Shown in pieces: positions 22,511 through 29,602 of a stretch of 34,748 nt of DNA. The stretch spans positions 1-34,748 of the forward strand of contig RECR01000087.1 in the NCBI GenBank assembly GCA_007693955.1, written 5' to 3'. Every line of letters starts with the position of its first letter. Within the stretch, counting starts at the first letter, position 1. Made by a program: the position numbers and the translations under genes. The notes under the pieces are model-generated. The model did not search any database and was not told the origin of the DNA. It worked only from the letters and a program-made list of their open reading frames with translations. The DNA comes from Gloeocapsa sp. DLM2.Bin57. GTDB lineage: Bacteria; Cyanobacteriota; Cyanobacteriia; Cyanobacteriales; Gloeocapsaceae.

Positions 22511-23143
22511 TTATTTCTTTTGCGCTTTCATTAAAGGTAAAAACGCCATTACTGTAAAAGTTCCTAGAATTGTTAAAGGCTCTGGTACTACTGTACCTTC
22601 AAAACGTATCTCACCTGGGGCAAAAACACTACCTCCACTACGTCGTATAAAAACAACATCAACATAACGTACTTGTCCAACAACATTTCCAGTGTCATAT
22701 AAATTAGAAGGCATATCTACAAGATTAAATGGTCCTGGTAAAGATACATTTCCAGAGTTGAATATACTTGAAAACTGTGAATCTAAGAAATTGTAAGATA
22801 TAAATCCAACGTCATTAAAAGCAATTGTATTAGTGTTCCAGTACCAAGCTTTTTCTATATTAAATACATTTCCTAAATCCAACCTAACTGAAGCTTCAGA
22901 AGAAGTAAACAATCTAGCCTCGTTCATATCTGTTGAGTTATGAGTAACCGTTAACAAATCAGCAGACAAAGATAGATCACTTAAACCAGAACCATCAATC
23001 ATTCTTGATAAAGGTGTCTCATTTGTTTTAGTACCTGAAAGCAAAGAAATACTTTGAGGTACAATTACCGCAGCTGAGGCACTACTTATACATATAGCCG
23101 TTGAAAAAACACTTAAAATCGAGCATTTTGTGAGTTTATTCAT
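22511..23143 (-). CDS. PEP-CTERM sorting domain protein
   Basis: 210 aa with a Sec signal peptide at residues 1-24 (cleavage after ASA). A beta-rich body and a C-terminal sorting tag follow: VPEP at about 186-189, hydrophobic LTILGTFTVMAFLPLM, then basic KAQKK. Such proteins are processed and placed on the cell surface or in the matrix by exosortase, often with exopolysaccharide. No exosortase gene is in the window. The body (EARLFTSSEASVRLDLG, YVDVVFIRR) resembles a discoidin-like or other carbohydrate-binding beta-sandwich, but this is weak. It stands alone, with AT-rich gaps of 118 and 67 bases on either side. Confidence 0.85.
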   Translation of the reverse strand: MNKLTKCSILSVFSTAICISSASAAVIVPQSISLLSGTKTNETPLSRMIDGSGLSDLSLSADLLTVTHNSTDMNEARLFTSSEASVRLDLGNVFNIEKAWYWNTNTIAFNDVGFISYNFLDSQFSSIFNSGNVSLPGPFNLVDMPSNLYDTGNVVGQVRYVDVVFIRRSGGSVFAPGEIRFEGTVVPEPLTILGTFTVMAFLPLMKAQKK

Positions 23144-23210
23144 ATTATTGAAGCGTTTGAATTATGATTTTATCACGAAATTAACATTAACCTCACTATC
23201 TGTCAAACCC

Positions 23211-23831
23211 CTAATAAAAAGAAATGCGACGTAAGAAGTAAGCGATGACTGCTACTGCACAAACAATCGCCAATTGTCCAGGAAATGAATTAAGACTGTG
23301 TAATTGTACCAATCTTTCCAACTGGCTTAGAGAATTAATAGTATTGACAGGTAATAGATAAAGAATCCCTAAATAGATTAATCCACAAATATGGATAACT
23401 ATTAAGCCAAGTAAAGCACTTACACCGAGTAACTCTAATTTAGCTCGTTGTCGTAAAGCGATTAAACCACATAACCAAGCACCAGGAATAAACCCTAACA
23501 GGTAACCAAAACCTGGCTCTTGGATATAATTAAAACCACCACCTTTAGCAAAAACGGGAACACCAGATAAACCTAAAGTGATATAAGCGATTTGGGCGAT
23601 CGCCCCTGCATTTCTACCCCCCATACAACCTGTCAGTAAAACTGCACCGATTTGATAGGTAACTCCTAAAGACTGAGTAGATATTCCTTGCTCATACCAT
23701 AACCAAGGTTGATTAGTGGTAAAAGCTTCCATAAAAGTACTAGCGATGGTGAGTAATAAGCCAATCAAGCCCCAAATTAACTGATTGGGTAAAGATAATA
23801 GTGGTTTAGGTTTCTTCAATGCTAAAGCCAA
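23211..23831 (-). CDS. bioY: Biotin transporter BioY
   Basis: 206 aa, the S component of an ECF-type biotin transporter. Six hydrophobic segments are seen, with the family patterns LLTGCMGGRNAGAIAQIAYI near residues 61-80, GLSGVPVFAKGGG near 82-94, and GFGYLLGFIPGAWLCG near 101-116. BioY binds biotin with high affinity and works with a shared EcfA/EcfT module or alone. The gene starts 2 bases after bioB, so synthesis and uptake of biotin are encoded in one transcript. No BirA operator was identified. Confidence 0.93.
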   Translation of the reverse strand: MALALKKPKPLLSLPNQLIWGLIGLLLTIASTFMEAFTTNQPWLWYEQGISTQSLGVTYQIGAVLLTGCMGGRNAGAIAQIAYITLGLSGVPVFAKGGGFNYIQEPGFGYLLGFIPGAWLCGLIALRQRAKLELLGVSALLGLIVIHICGLIYLGILYLLPVNTINSLSQLERLVQLHSLNSFPGQLAIVCAVAVIAYFLRRISFY

Positions 23832-23833
23832 GG

Positions 23834-24886
23834 TTAAGAGACAGAATATTCACCAGGGATGGGCGCTTCTCCACCTACTAAACCTAGAGAATTGAGCATT
23901 TTTTCATCTTCTCTAGCAGGTTGTCCCATAGTGGTGAGATAATGTCCAACTAGCATAGCGTTAATACCCGCTTGTAATCCTAGATGCTGTAATTCTCCCA
24001 TCACTGCTTCTCTTCCACCTGCATATCTGAGAATCTGTTGGGGGAGAATAAAGCGGAAAATAGCGATCGCCTTAACTGCTTCATAGGGATTGAGTTTATT
24101 TTGTACCTCTAGGGGTGTTCCTTCTCTAGGGTTAAGTAAGTTAATTGGTACTGATTCTACACCTAAATCCCGTAAAGCTAAAGCTAAATCTATTCTATCT
24201 TCCCAACTTTCTCCCATACCCATAATACCACCTGTACAAGCTTGGATACCAGCTGCTCGCACATTTTTAACGGTTTCCACGCGATCGCGCCAACTATGGG
24301 TAGTTACTATTTCGGGGAAAAAATTTTCTGAGGCTTCTAGATTATGATTATAGCGAGTTACTCCAGCTTCTTTAAGTTCTAATGCTTGTGCGTAGGTTAA
24401 CTCCCCTAAAGCACAACAGGGTTTAATTCCCGTTTCCTCAATAATTGCTTTAACTGTGGCTAAAATCTCGTTAAATTCTGTTGATTTCGGACTGTTATAC
24501 TTTAAACCTCTACCTTGACTAACTAGACAAAAACGTTTTGCACCAGCATTAGCTGCAGCTTTGGCTTGGGTTACTATTTCCTCTTGTGATTTTAAACCAT
24601 AGATTGGGGAATCTTGACCTGGATGATGTGCTGATTGAGAACAAAAAGAGCAATTTTCCGAGCAATTCCCCGATTTAATATTAACTATACTGCATAAATC
24701 TACCACATTACCACAACAGGCTTGACGAATGCGATTAGCAGCTTCACATAACCAGAGAATCTCTGCTTCTCCCTCTATAGTAGCAAGAGTTAAGGCTTCT
24801 TCTTTAGTAATTAACTTACCTGCAATTACCCCTGAGGCTAATTCCTCTAACCAAATTTTTAAATCTTGAGCTATGGATTGAACCAC
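23834..24886 (-). CDS. bioB: Biotin synthase BioB
   Basis: 350 aa radical-SAM enzyme that inserts sulfur into dethiobiotin. The [4Fe-4S] motif CxxxCxxC is in SGNCSENCSFCSQSAHH at about residues 72-88. The second-cluster residues are in RFCLVSQGRG near 118, CALGELTYAQA near 158, and TGGIMGMGES near 217. Length is normal. It is the first gene of the bioB-bioY unit and diverges from the pst operon across 156 bases. Other biotin-ring genes (bioF, A, D) are not nearby, as is common in cyanobacteria. Confidence 0.97.
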   Translation of the reverse strand: MVQSIAQDLKIWLEELASGVIAGKLITKEEALTLATIEGEAEILWLCEAANRIRQACCGNVVDLCSIVNIKSGNCSENCSFCSQSAHHPGQDSPIYGLKSQEEIVTQAKAAANAGAKRFCLVSQGRGLKYNSPKSTEFNEILATVKAIIEETGIKPCCALGELTYAQALELKEAGVTRYNHNLEASENFFPEIVTTHSWRDRVETVKNVRAAGIQACTGGIMGMGESWEDRIDLALALRDLGVESVPINLLNPREGTPLEVQNKLNPYEAVKAIAIFRFILPQQILRYAGGREAVMGELQHLGLQAGINAMLVGHYLTTMGQPAREDEKMLNSLGLVGGEAPIPGEYSVS

Positions 24887-24938
24887 TAGATTTTAGCTCC
24901 TTTGCAAAACACAATAACCAGAATTATATCATTAGAGT

Positions 24939-24968
24939 TTATCCCTAACCTTAACTTAATCTTAAACA
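24939..24968 (+). promoter_or_regulatory. Candidate Pho box upstream of pstC
   Basis: Three 8-base units sit 11 bases apart: TTATCCCT (24939), CTTAACTT (24950) and CTTAAACA (24961). The last two fit the cyanobacterial PhoB/SphR repeat (CTTAACCT type with 3-base spacers); the first is weak. The site lies 75-105 bases before the pstC start, as expected for phosphate-starvation control. The divergent bioB promoter shares this 156-base gap. Confidence 0.65.
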
Positions 24969-25042
24969 TGATCTGCTAGGCTGATCTTGAACTTGAAACT
25001 ATAAAAAAATCATTAAAGTAAAATGAGCAGGAGAACACAGCA

Positions 25043-25948
25043 GTGACAGCAAATACAATAGATTCTTTTGAGAAACCAATACAACCTCGTTCCTCCCAAG
25101 AGAGAATCTTTGATAATGGATTTAAAATAGCAGCTAAAACCTTGGCGATCGCTATCTGTTTACTGATTATCTGGATTATTCTTCAGGTACTTATACAAGC
25201 ATTCCCCGCTATTGGTAAATTTGGACTAGGTTTTCTTTTTAGTTCACAATGGGACCCCATTAGGGATAATTTTGGTCTATGGCCCTCTATCTTTGGTACT
25301 CTAGTTAGTAGCGCTCTAGCTCTGTTAATAGCTGTACCTATTGGTATCGGAGTAGCAATTTTTCTAAGTGAAGACTATATACCATCTGGAATTCAAAGAG
25401 TATTTGTCTTTCTAGTAGAATTATTAGCAGCTATTCCTAGTGTAGTTTACGGATTATGGGGATTGTTCGTTCTCGTACCTTTTTTAAGACCAGTAGGTGT
25501 AACTAGAGCATCGATGCTACCTGCGGTGATTATCCTCTCAATCATGGTCTTACCGATGATCTCCGCAATTAGTAGAGACGCTTTATCTAACGTATCTAAA
25601 GATATGCGTCAAGCAGCTATTGGTTTAGGAGCAACTCGCTGGGAAACAATCTTACAAATAGTGATACCTGCTGCTTCTTCTGGTATTATCGGAGGCGTTA
25701 TGCTCGCACTAGGAAGAGCATTAGGAGAAACTATGGCGATTGTGATGCTCATCGGTAACTCTAACCAAGTGAGTTTTTCTTTGCTGCAACCTGCTACAAC
25801 AATCTCAGCTTTAATCGCTAACCAATTCGCTGAAGCTCAAGGATTACAGGTATCAGCTTTAATGTACGCAGCTTTTGTGCTGTCGGTAATTACCCTAATC
25901 GTTAATATTTTGGCCCAAGTTGTTGTCAAACAATTACAGAAAATTTAA
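25043..25948 (+). CDS. pstC: Phosphate ABC transporter permease PstC
   Basis: 301 aa with six membrane segments. The permease EAA-type loop reads DMRQAAIGLGATRWETILQI near residues 185-204, and SSQWDPIRDNFGLWPSIFGT near 67-86 is the PstC signature. It forms the membrane channel of the high-affinity phosphate importer with PstA. The start is GTG at 25043, preceded by AGGAG. That ribosome site lies inside a 7-codon ORF (ATG 25023) whose TGA overlaps the GTG, a possible coupled leader or chance. A candidate Pho box lies upstream. The phosphate-binding gene pstS, normally first in the operon, is absent. Confidence 0.95.
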   Translation: MTANTIDSFEKPIQPRSSQERIFDNGFKIAAKTLAIAICLLIIWIILQVLIQAFPAIGKFGLGFLFSSQWDPIRDNFGLWPSIFGTLVSSALALLIAVPIGIGVAIFLSEDYIPSGIQRVFVFLVELLAAIPSVVYGLWGLFVLVPFLRPVGVTRASMLPAVIILSIMVLPMISAISRDALSNVSKDMRQAAIGLGATRWETILQIVIPAASSGIIGGVMLALGRALGETMAIVMLIGNSNQVSFSLLQPATTISALIANQFAEAQGLQVSALMYAAFVLSVITLIVNILAQVVVKQLQKI

Positions 25949-25963
25949 ATCAAGTATTTAACA

Positions 25964-26854
25964 ATGACTTCTCAAATTCCTGCTGGTTTTGACCTTAGTA
26001 CTCTCAAAATTGACTCTAAATCCCCGAGGACTCTATTTGGCTTGATCATGAATGGTATAACCTTTATCTTCATTGCTATAGCTGTTGTGCCTTTATTTGC
26101 CATTGTGGGGTATCTACTCTATCGGGGGATTAGCGCTTTATCCCTAAGCGTATTTAGGGAACTTCCCCCGCCTCCTCTAGTACCAGGTGGTGGTTTTGGT
26201 AACGCTATTGTCGGTACATTTATTATGGTGGGAATCGCCCTGTGTATTAGTATTCCTATCGGGGTTATGGCGGCTATTTACCTCTCAGAATTTAGTAAAG
26301 GTCAATTGCCCGAAATAATTCGTTTTGCTAATAATGTACTCAATGGTGTTCCTTCGGTTATCGTAGGGGTTTTCGCCTTTGCTGCATTTGTAGTCACCAC
26401 AGGCACTTATTCAGCTTGGGCTGGTGGTTTCGCTCTCTCTATTGTAATTATCCCGATTATTGTTAGTACCACCTATGAAGCTCTTAAACTCGTACCTAAA
26501 GAAGTTAGAGACGCTTCTATCGGTATCGGTGCTAATGACTATCAAACGGTTTTACAAGTAGTTCTCCCCGCTGCATTACCCGCGATTTTAACCGGGGTAA
26601 CCCTAGCTACCGCTAGAGCTGCAGGAGAAACCGCTCCCCTGTTGTTTACCGCTTTATTTAGTCAATTTTGGCCCAACTTTGAAACCAAATTAATGGAGCC
26701 TACCGCTTCTCTAGCGGTATTGGTTTATAACTTCGCCATCGTTCCTTTTGCTAACCAAAACGAGTTATCCTGGGCCGCTGCTTTCGTCATCGTTATGTTA
26801 GTTTTCATCGCTAATATCATCGCTCGTGTAGTCACCGCTAAACGTCAATACTAG
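25964..26854 (+). CDS. pstA: Phosphate ABC transporter permease PstA
   Basis: 296 aa with six membrane segments. The coupling loop reads LKLVPKEVRDASIGIGANDY near residues 175-194, and the PstA motif GIALCISIPIGVMAAIYLSE lies near 87-106. It pairs with PstC to form the phosphate channel. The first 30 residues are a soluble extension. It begins 15 bases after pstC and lies 15 bases before pstB, in a single operon. Confidence 0.95.
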   Translation: MTSQIPAGFDLSTLKIDSKSPRTLFGLIMNGITFIFIAIAVVPLFAIVGYLLYRGISALSLSVFRELPPPPLVPGGGFGNAIVGTFIMVGIALCISIPIGVMAAIYLSEFSKGQLPEIIRFANNVLNGVPSVIVGVFAFAAFVVTTGTYSAWAGGFALSIVIIPIIVSTTYEALKLVPKEVRDASIGIGANDYQTVLQVVLPAALPAILTGVTLATARAAGETAPLLFTALFSQFWPNFETKLMEPTASLAVLVYNFAIVPFANQNELSWAAAFVIVMLVFIANIIARVVTAKRQY

Positions 26855-26869
26855 GAGGATTTATATTTA

Positions 26870-27688
26870 ATGGTTAATGATCAACAACCAACCGATAGAC
26901 TCACAGACAATATCGTCTTACAATCAGAAAATACCGATGTCTATTACGGTAATTTTCTCGCTGTTAAAGGGGTATATGTAGAAATCCCCCGCAATAAGGT
27001 AACGGCTTTTATCGGTCCTTCTGGTTGCGGTAAAAGTACTCTGTTGCGCTGTTTTAATCGTCTTAATGACCTTATCCCTGTGTTTAAACTCGGTGAAGGT
27101 TCAAAGGTAACCTATCTTGGTCAAGATTTATACGCAAAAGATATCGATCCAGTGCAAGTGCGTCGTCGTATTGGGATGGTTTTCCAAAGACCTAACCCTT
27201 TCCCTAAGTCTATCTATGAGAATATTACTTATGGGGCTAAAATTAATAAAATTAAAACCGATTATGACGCCCTAGTTGAAGACTCTCTCCGTAAAGCTGC
27301 TCTCTGGGATGAGGTAAAAGATAAACTCAGACAAAGTGGTTTAGCTCTCTCAGGTGGACAACAACAGCGTTTATGTATCGCTCGCACCATCGCTCTTAAA
27401 CCAGATGTGGTGTTAATGGATGAACCTTGTTCAGCTCTTGATCCTATCTCTACTCTTAAGGTAGAAGAATTAATTCATGAATTGAAAGAAAACTTCACCA
27501 TCGTAATCGTAACCCATAATATGCAGCAAGCAACCCGTGTGGCTGATTATACCGCTTTCTTCAACACTAAGCAGTTAGAAGGAGGTAATCGCCAGGGTTA
27601 TCTCGCTGAGTTCGATAGAACCGAAGTGATCTTTAATAATCCTAGTAAAGAGGAAACTCAACAGTATATTAGTGGTCGTTTCGGCTAA
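26870..27688 (+). CDS. pstB: Phosphate ABC transporter ATP-binding protein PstB
   Basis: 272 aa. Walker [10 protein letters not shown] lies at about residues 49-57, followed by the PstB motif [13 protein letters not shown] near 102-114, the ABC signature [16 protein letters not shown] near 162-177, and Walker [14 protein letters not shown] near 183-195. The H-loop THN comes later. It drives phosphate import through PstC/PstA. The gene has a strong ribosome site (TAGGAGGA, 26853-26860) just after the pstA stop, and a rho-independent terminator follows it. The start is 18-20 residues longer than some homologues. Confidence 0.97.
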   Translation: MVNDQQPTDRLTDNIVLQSENTDVYYGNFLAVKGVYVEIPRNKVTAFIGPSGCGKSTLLRCFNRLNDLIPVFKLGEGSKVTYLGQDLYAKDIDPVQVRRRIGMVFQRPNPFPKSIYENITYGAKINKIKTDYDALVEDSLRKAALWDEVKDKLRQSGLALSGGQQQRLCIARTIALKPDVVLMDEPCSALDPISTLKVEELIHELKENFTIVIVTHNMQQATRVADYTAFFNTKQLEGGNRQGYLAEFDRTEVIFNNPSKEETQQYISGRFG

Positions 27689-27713
27689 AAACCGCTAAAC
27701 CAATACCAGTATT

Positions 27714-27749
27714 ATCTCCTATTGACTTATTCGGAATAGGAGATTTTTT
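27714..27749 (+). terminator. Rho-independent terminator of the pst operon
   Basis: ATCTCCTATT (27714-27723) and AATAGGAGAT (27735-27744) form a perfect 10-base stem with an 11-base loop, followed by TTTTT. It lies 26 bases after the pstB stop. Confidence 0.9.
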
Positions 27750-27829
27750 ATGCTTTATTAGTATATGTATAGCTCATAAATTTTAAAATTGACTAGACTT
27801 AAGAAGATAACTAAATATTTTCTCTAGTT

Positions 27830-28117
27830 ATGGCTAAAACATCTGATTTGACCAAAAATGAGCTAATCAATCAATTAAGTACTGTAGAATTAGCTCAAGC
27901 TCTAGCAACTCGTCTGGCGATCGCCCCTAATGATTGGCATCGTCTCAAAGCTAACCGCAACGCTCAAGCTAGTCAACAAGCTGCCGCGGCTTTAGTTTTT
28001 CTCTTAAAAGATCAACCCCAAGAAGCCCTAATCCGCTTTCAACAAGCTGTAGGTTGGCTCGATCGCTCTGTTAGCGCGCCTCCTTGTCCCACCCATGGTC
28101 ATCATCATAACGAGTAA
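27830..28117 (+). CDS. Small conserved cyanobacterial protein (DUF6439-like)
   Basis: 95 aa, predicted all-helical. The block RLAIAPNDWHRLKANRNAQA (about 28-47), the central AAAALVFLLKDQPQEALIRFQQAVGWLDRS (about 50-79) and the ending APPCPTHGHHH are distinctive. They match a small cyanobacteria-only family which I believe is DUF6439; the number is from memory. The helix pair resembles one TPR hairpin. The His/Cys-rich end could bind metal, which is inference. It stands behind the pst terminator with its own promoter region of about 80 bases. Confidence 0.7.
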   Translation: MAKTSDLTKNELINQLSTVELAQALATRLAIAPNDWHRLKANRNAQASQQAAAALVFLLKDQPQEALIRFQQAVGWLDRSVSAPPCPTHGHHHNE

Positions 28118-28175
28118 TTGACTTTTTGTTGATGCAGTCTTGAAAATTTTCAGGGCTGCTTTGGAGTGAAACACA

Positions 28176-28488
28176 ATGTCATTAATCAATAGTCGATATA
28201 TAGTAACTTTTGACCAGTTTTGGCAATTTTACCCTGAAACTGGAGAATATACTATGAGTTACATGATGGAGTAATTGTCGAAATACCCAAACCTAGAGGG
28301 CAACATTCTTAAATTGCGGGATTTTTACTAACAGAGTTAGGAATTGAGATTAATTGTAGATTATTTGGGTTTAGGAGCTAGAAAGTTTATCGGTTTCCCC
28401 TAGTCAATTTATCAATGATACATTAATAATTTCTAGTGTATTTCGACAATTAAATCTCACCGCACAACAGATTTTTCAAAGTAATTAA
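28176..28488 (+). pseudogene. Uma2 family endonuclease relic, internally deleted
   Basis: Read across three frames, this stretch gives the start of a Uma2 protein (TFDQFWQFYPETGE, YELHDGVIVEIPKPRGQHS, IAGFLLTELGIEIN) and its very end (NDTLIISSVFRQLNLTAQQI). A frameshift occurs near 28250. A TAA at 28310-28312 interrupts the second frame, and the central third with the PD-ExK catalytic residues is missing near 28370. No active protein is possible. The remaining segments put start and end at normal distance from the missing core. This is the second dead Uma2 gene in the window. The codons resemble the neighbouring genes. Confidence 0.8.
28272..28452. repeat. Perfect 15-base inverted repeat inside the Uma2 relic
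   Basis: TAATTGTCGAAATAC at 28272-28286 and GTATTTCGACAATTA at 28438-28452 are exact reverse complements, 151 bases apart. They flank the region where the Uma2 core has been lost. Alternative readings are the scars of an inversion or deletion, or chance similarity of two coding segments. Confidence 0.7.
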
Positions 28489-28516
28489 GTCTTTGTTAAT
28501 ACTTTTTAAAGTTTTT

Positions 28517-28530
28517 TTAACAATTGTTAA
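28517..28530. promoter_or_regulatory. 14-base palindrome upstream of DUF3155 gene
   Basis: TTAACAATTGTTAA is a perfect palindrome in the 200-base AT-rich gap before the DUF3155 gene. It has the symmetry of an operator, but no factor can be named. The rest of the gap (28489-28687) holds T and G runs and no gene. Confidence 0.25.
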
Positions 28531-28687
28531 GAGAGTAAAATACCCTAAAAGCTGTACAGTAGAATCTGTGTGGTGTTTTTTACCTTCAATAGGGGGGGCT
28601 TGATTTTTTTTCTGTACCATTATACAATTGCTTAGGCTTTTGTAAAAATAATTACAGATACAGGCTGATAATTAGGAGGTAATTAGG

Positions 28688-29020
28688 TTGGCAAGGAAAC
28701 GTAAACGGAAGAGTCGCCGCCGCCTAGAAGGACGCAAGATACTGGCACTAGTTCCACAGTACAGTATTGAGAGTGGTGAAGATAAACCAGTTACAGCAGC
28801 GCGAAAATACATTAAAAGTGAAGGAATTGCTCCCCCTGCGGTCTTAATCGTTAGACGCAATGAGCACACTACAGATAGATATTTTTGGGCAGAAAAAGGA
28901 TTGTTCGGAGCTCAGTATGTAGAGGAAAATCATTTTCTCTTCCCAAGCTTGAGAGGAATGATTGTTAGTCAGACAACAGCTAGCAAGAATAGTACTGTCG
29001 CCGTCGCTGGTAGCTCCTAA
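28688..29020 (+). CDS. DUF3155 domain protein
   Basis: 110 aa, starting at TTG 28688 because AGGAGG lies 7 bases upstream and the residues ARKRKRKSRRRLEGRKIL follow at once. The very basic N-terminus suggests contact with RNA or DNA. The core PVTAARKYIKSEGIAPPAVL (about 38-57), TTDRYFWAEKGLFGAQYVEE (about 61-80) and HFLFPSLR completes the DUF3155 pattern known in cyanobacteria. There is no membrane segment. Function is unknown. It is monocistronic: a hairpin terminator follows, and the next gene is convergent. The rare TTG start with a strong ribosome site may tune translation. Confidence 0.85.
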   Translation: MARKRKRKSRRRLEGRKILALVPQYSIESGEDKPVTAARKYIKSEGIAPPAVLIVRRNEHTTDRYFWAEKGLFGAQYVEENHFLFPSLRGMIVSQTTASKNSTVAVAGSS

Positions 29021-29038
29021 CCTCAAATAAACAGCCAG

Positions 29039-29070
29039 AACCACTCATGATGAGTGGTTTTGTCTTATTT
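29039..29070 (+). terminator. Rho-independent terminator after DUF3155 gene
   Basis: AACCACTCA (29039-29047) and TGAGTGGTT (29051-29059) form a 9-base stem with a 3-base loop, followed by TTGTCTTATTT. It lies between convergent genes, 19 bases after the DUF3155 stop. Confidence 0.85.
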
Positions 29071-29074
29071 GTTG

Positions 29075-29584
29075 TTAGATGTTGAGAGACTTCCCGAGAG
29101 CGATCAACTCATCACGGTGAGCAATTACCTTGATTTGAGTTGCATCGCTTGAGAGAGGTTGAATGTTTAAGACTACCTGCTCTAAACGTCCCGCTTTGCG
29201 CCAATAAAATAAACCAGCTAAAGGAGCTAATAAAAGCAATCCTAAGCTAAAAGAAGCAATAGTTGGATAGAGTAAGTAAATGACCAAACTAAGGGATAAT
29301 AAACCAATAGTAGCTAGAATAGTCAGCAAAATAGCTAAAAACCAGCTGGGGCGGACAAAGCCTTCAAAAGTAACTTGACTATTTTCACTATTGACGTCTT
29401 TGAGGCGATAAGCTCTAGACTGAAAATAACTTTGTAACTCAGTATATAAATTCTCTTGAGATAATTTACTGACTAAAGTAAGTTCTTCGATACGCTTTTT
29501 TACCGAAGCACGAATAAAGAAAAATAACCCTATCATCAATAATAGAGTTAAACAAAAAGTTGAGGAAAGAATAGGATTACTCAC
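29075..29584 (-). CDS. Cofactor assembly of complex C subunit B-like (CCB1/DUF3529)
   Basis: 169 aa. An N-terminal membrane segment (FCLTLLLMIGLFFFIRASVKKR, start near residue 10) is followed by a soluble helix pair with LSQENLYTELQSYFQSRAY, then EGFVRPSWFLAILLTIL and two further membrane segments to about residue 128. A short soluble C-terminus ends it. This matches the cyanobacterial family annotated as CCB1. In algae it takes part in covalent attachment of heme c(i) to cytochrome b6 in the b6f complex. The family assignment is from pattern memory. The gene starts 18 bases after the end of the Wzc-like gene, on the same strand, but the functional link is unclear. Confidence 0.72.
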   Translation of the reverse strand: MSNPILSSTFCLTLLLMIGLFFFIRASVKKRIEELTLVSKLSQENLYTELQSYFQSRAYRLKDVNSENSQVTFEGFVRPSWFLAILLTILATIGLLSLSLVIYLLYPTIASFSLGLLLLAPLAGLFYWRKAGRLEQVVLNIQPLSSDATQIKVIAHRDELIALGKSLNI

Positions 29585-29602
29585 GTTTAACTACCTAAAA
29601 GA

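Noticed and set aside
25023-25046. Regulatory leader peptide of the pst operon
   Set aside because: Seven codons overlapping the GTG start is easily explained by chance around a ribosome site; only mentioned as an oddity.
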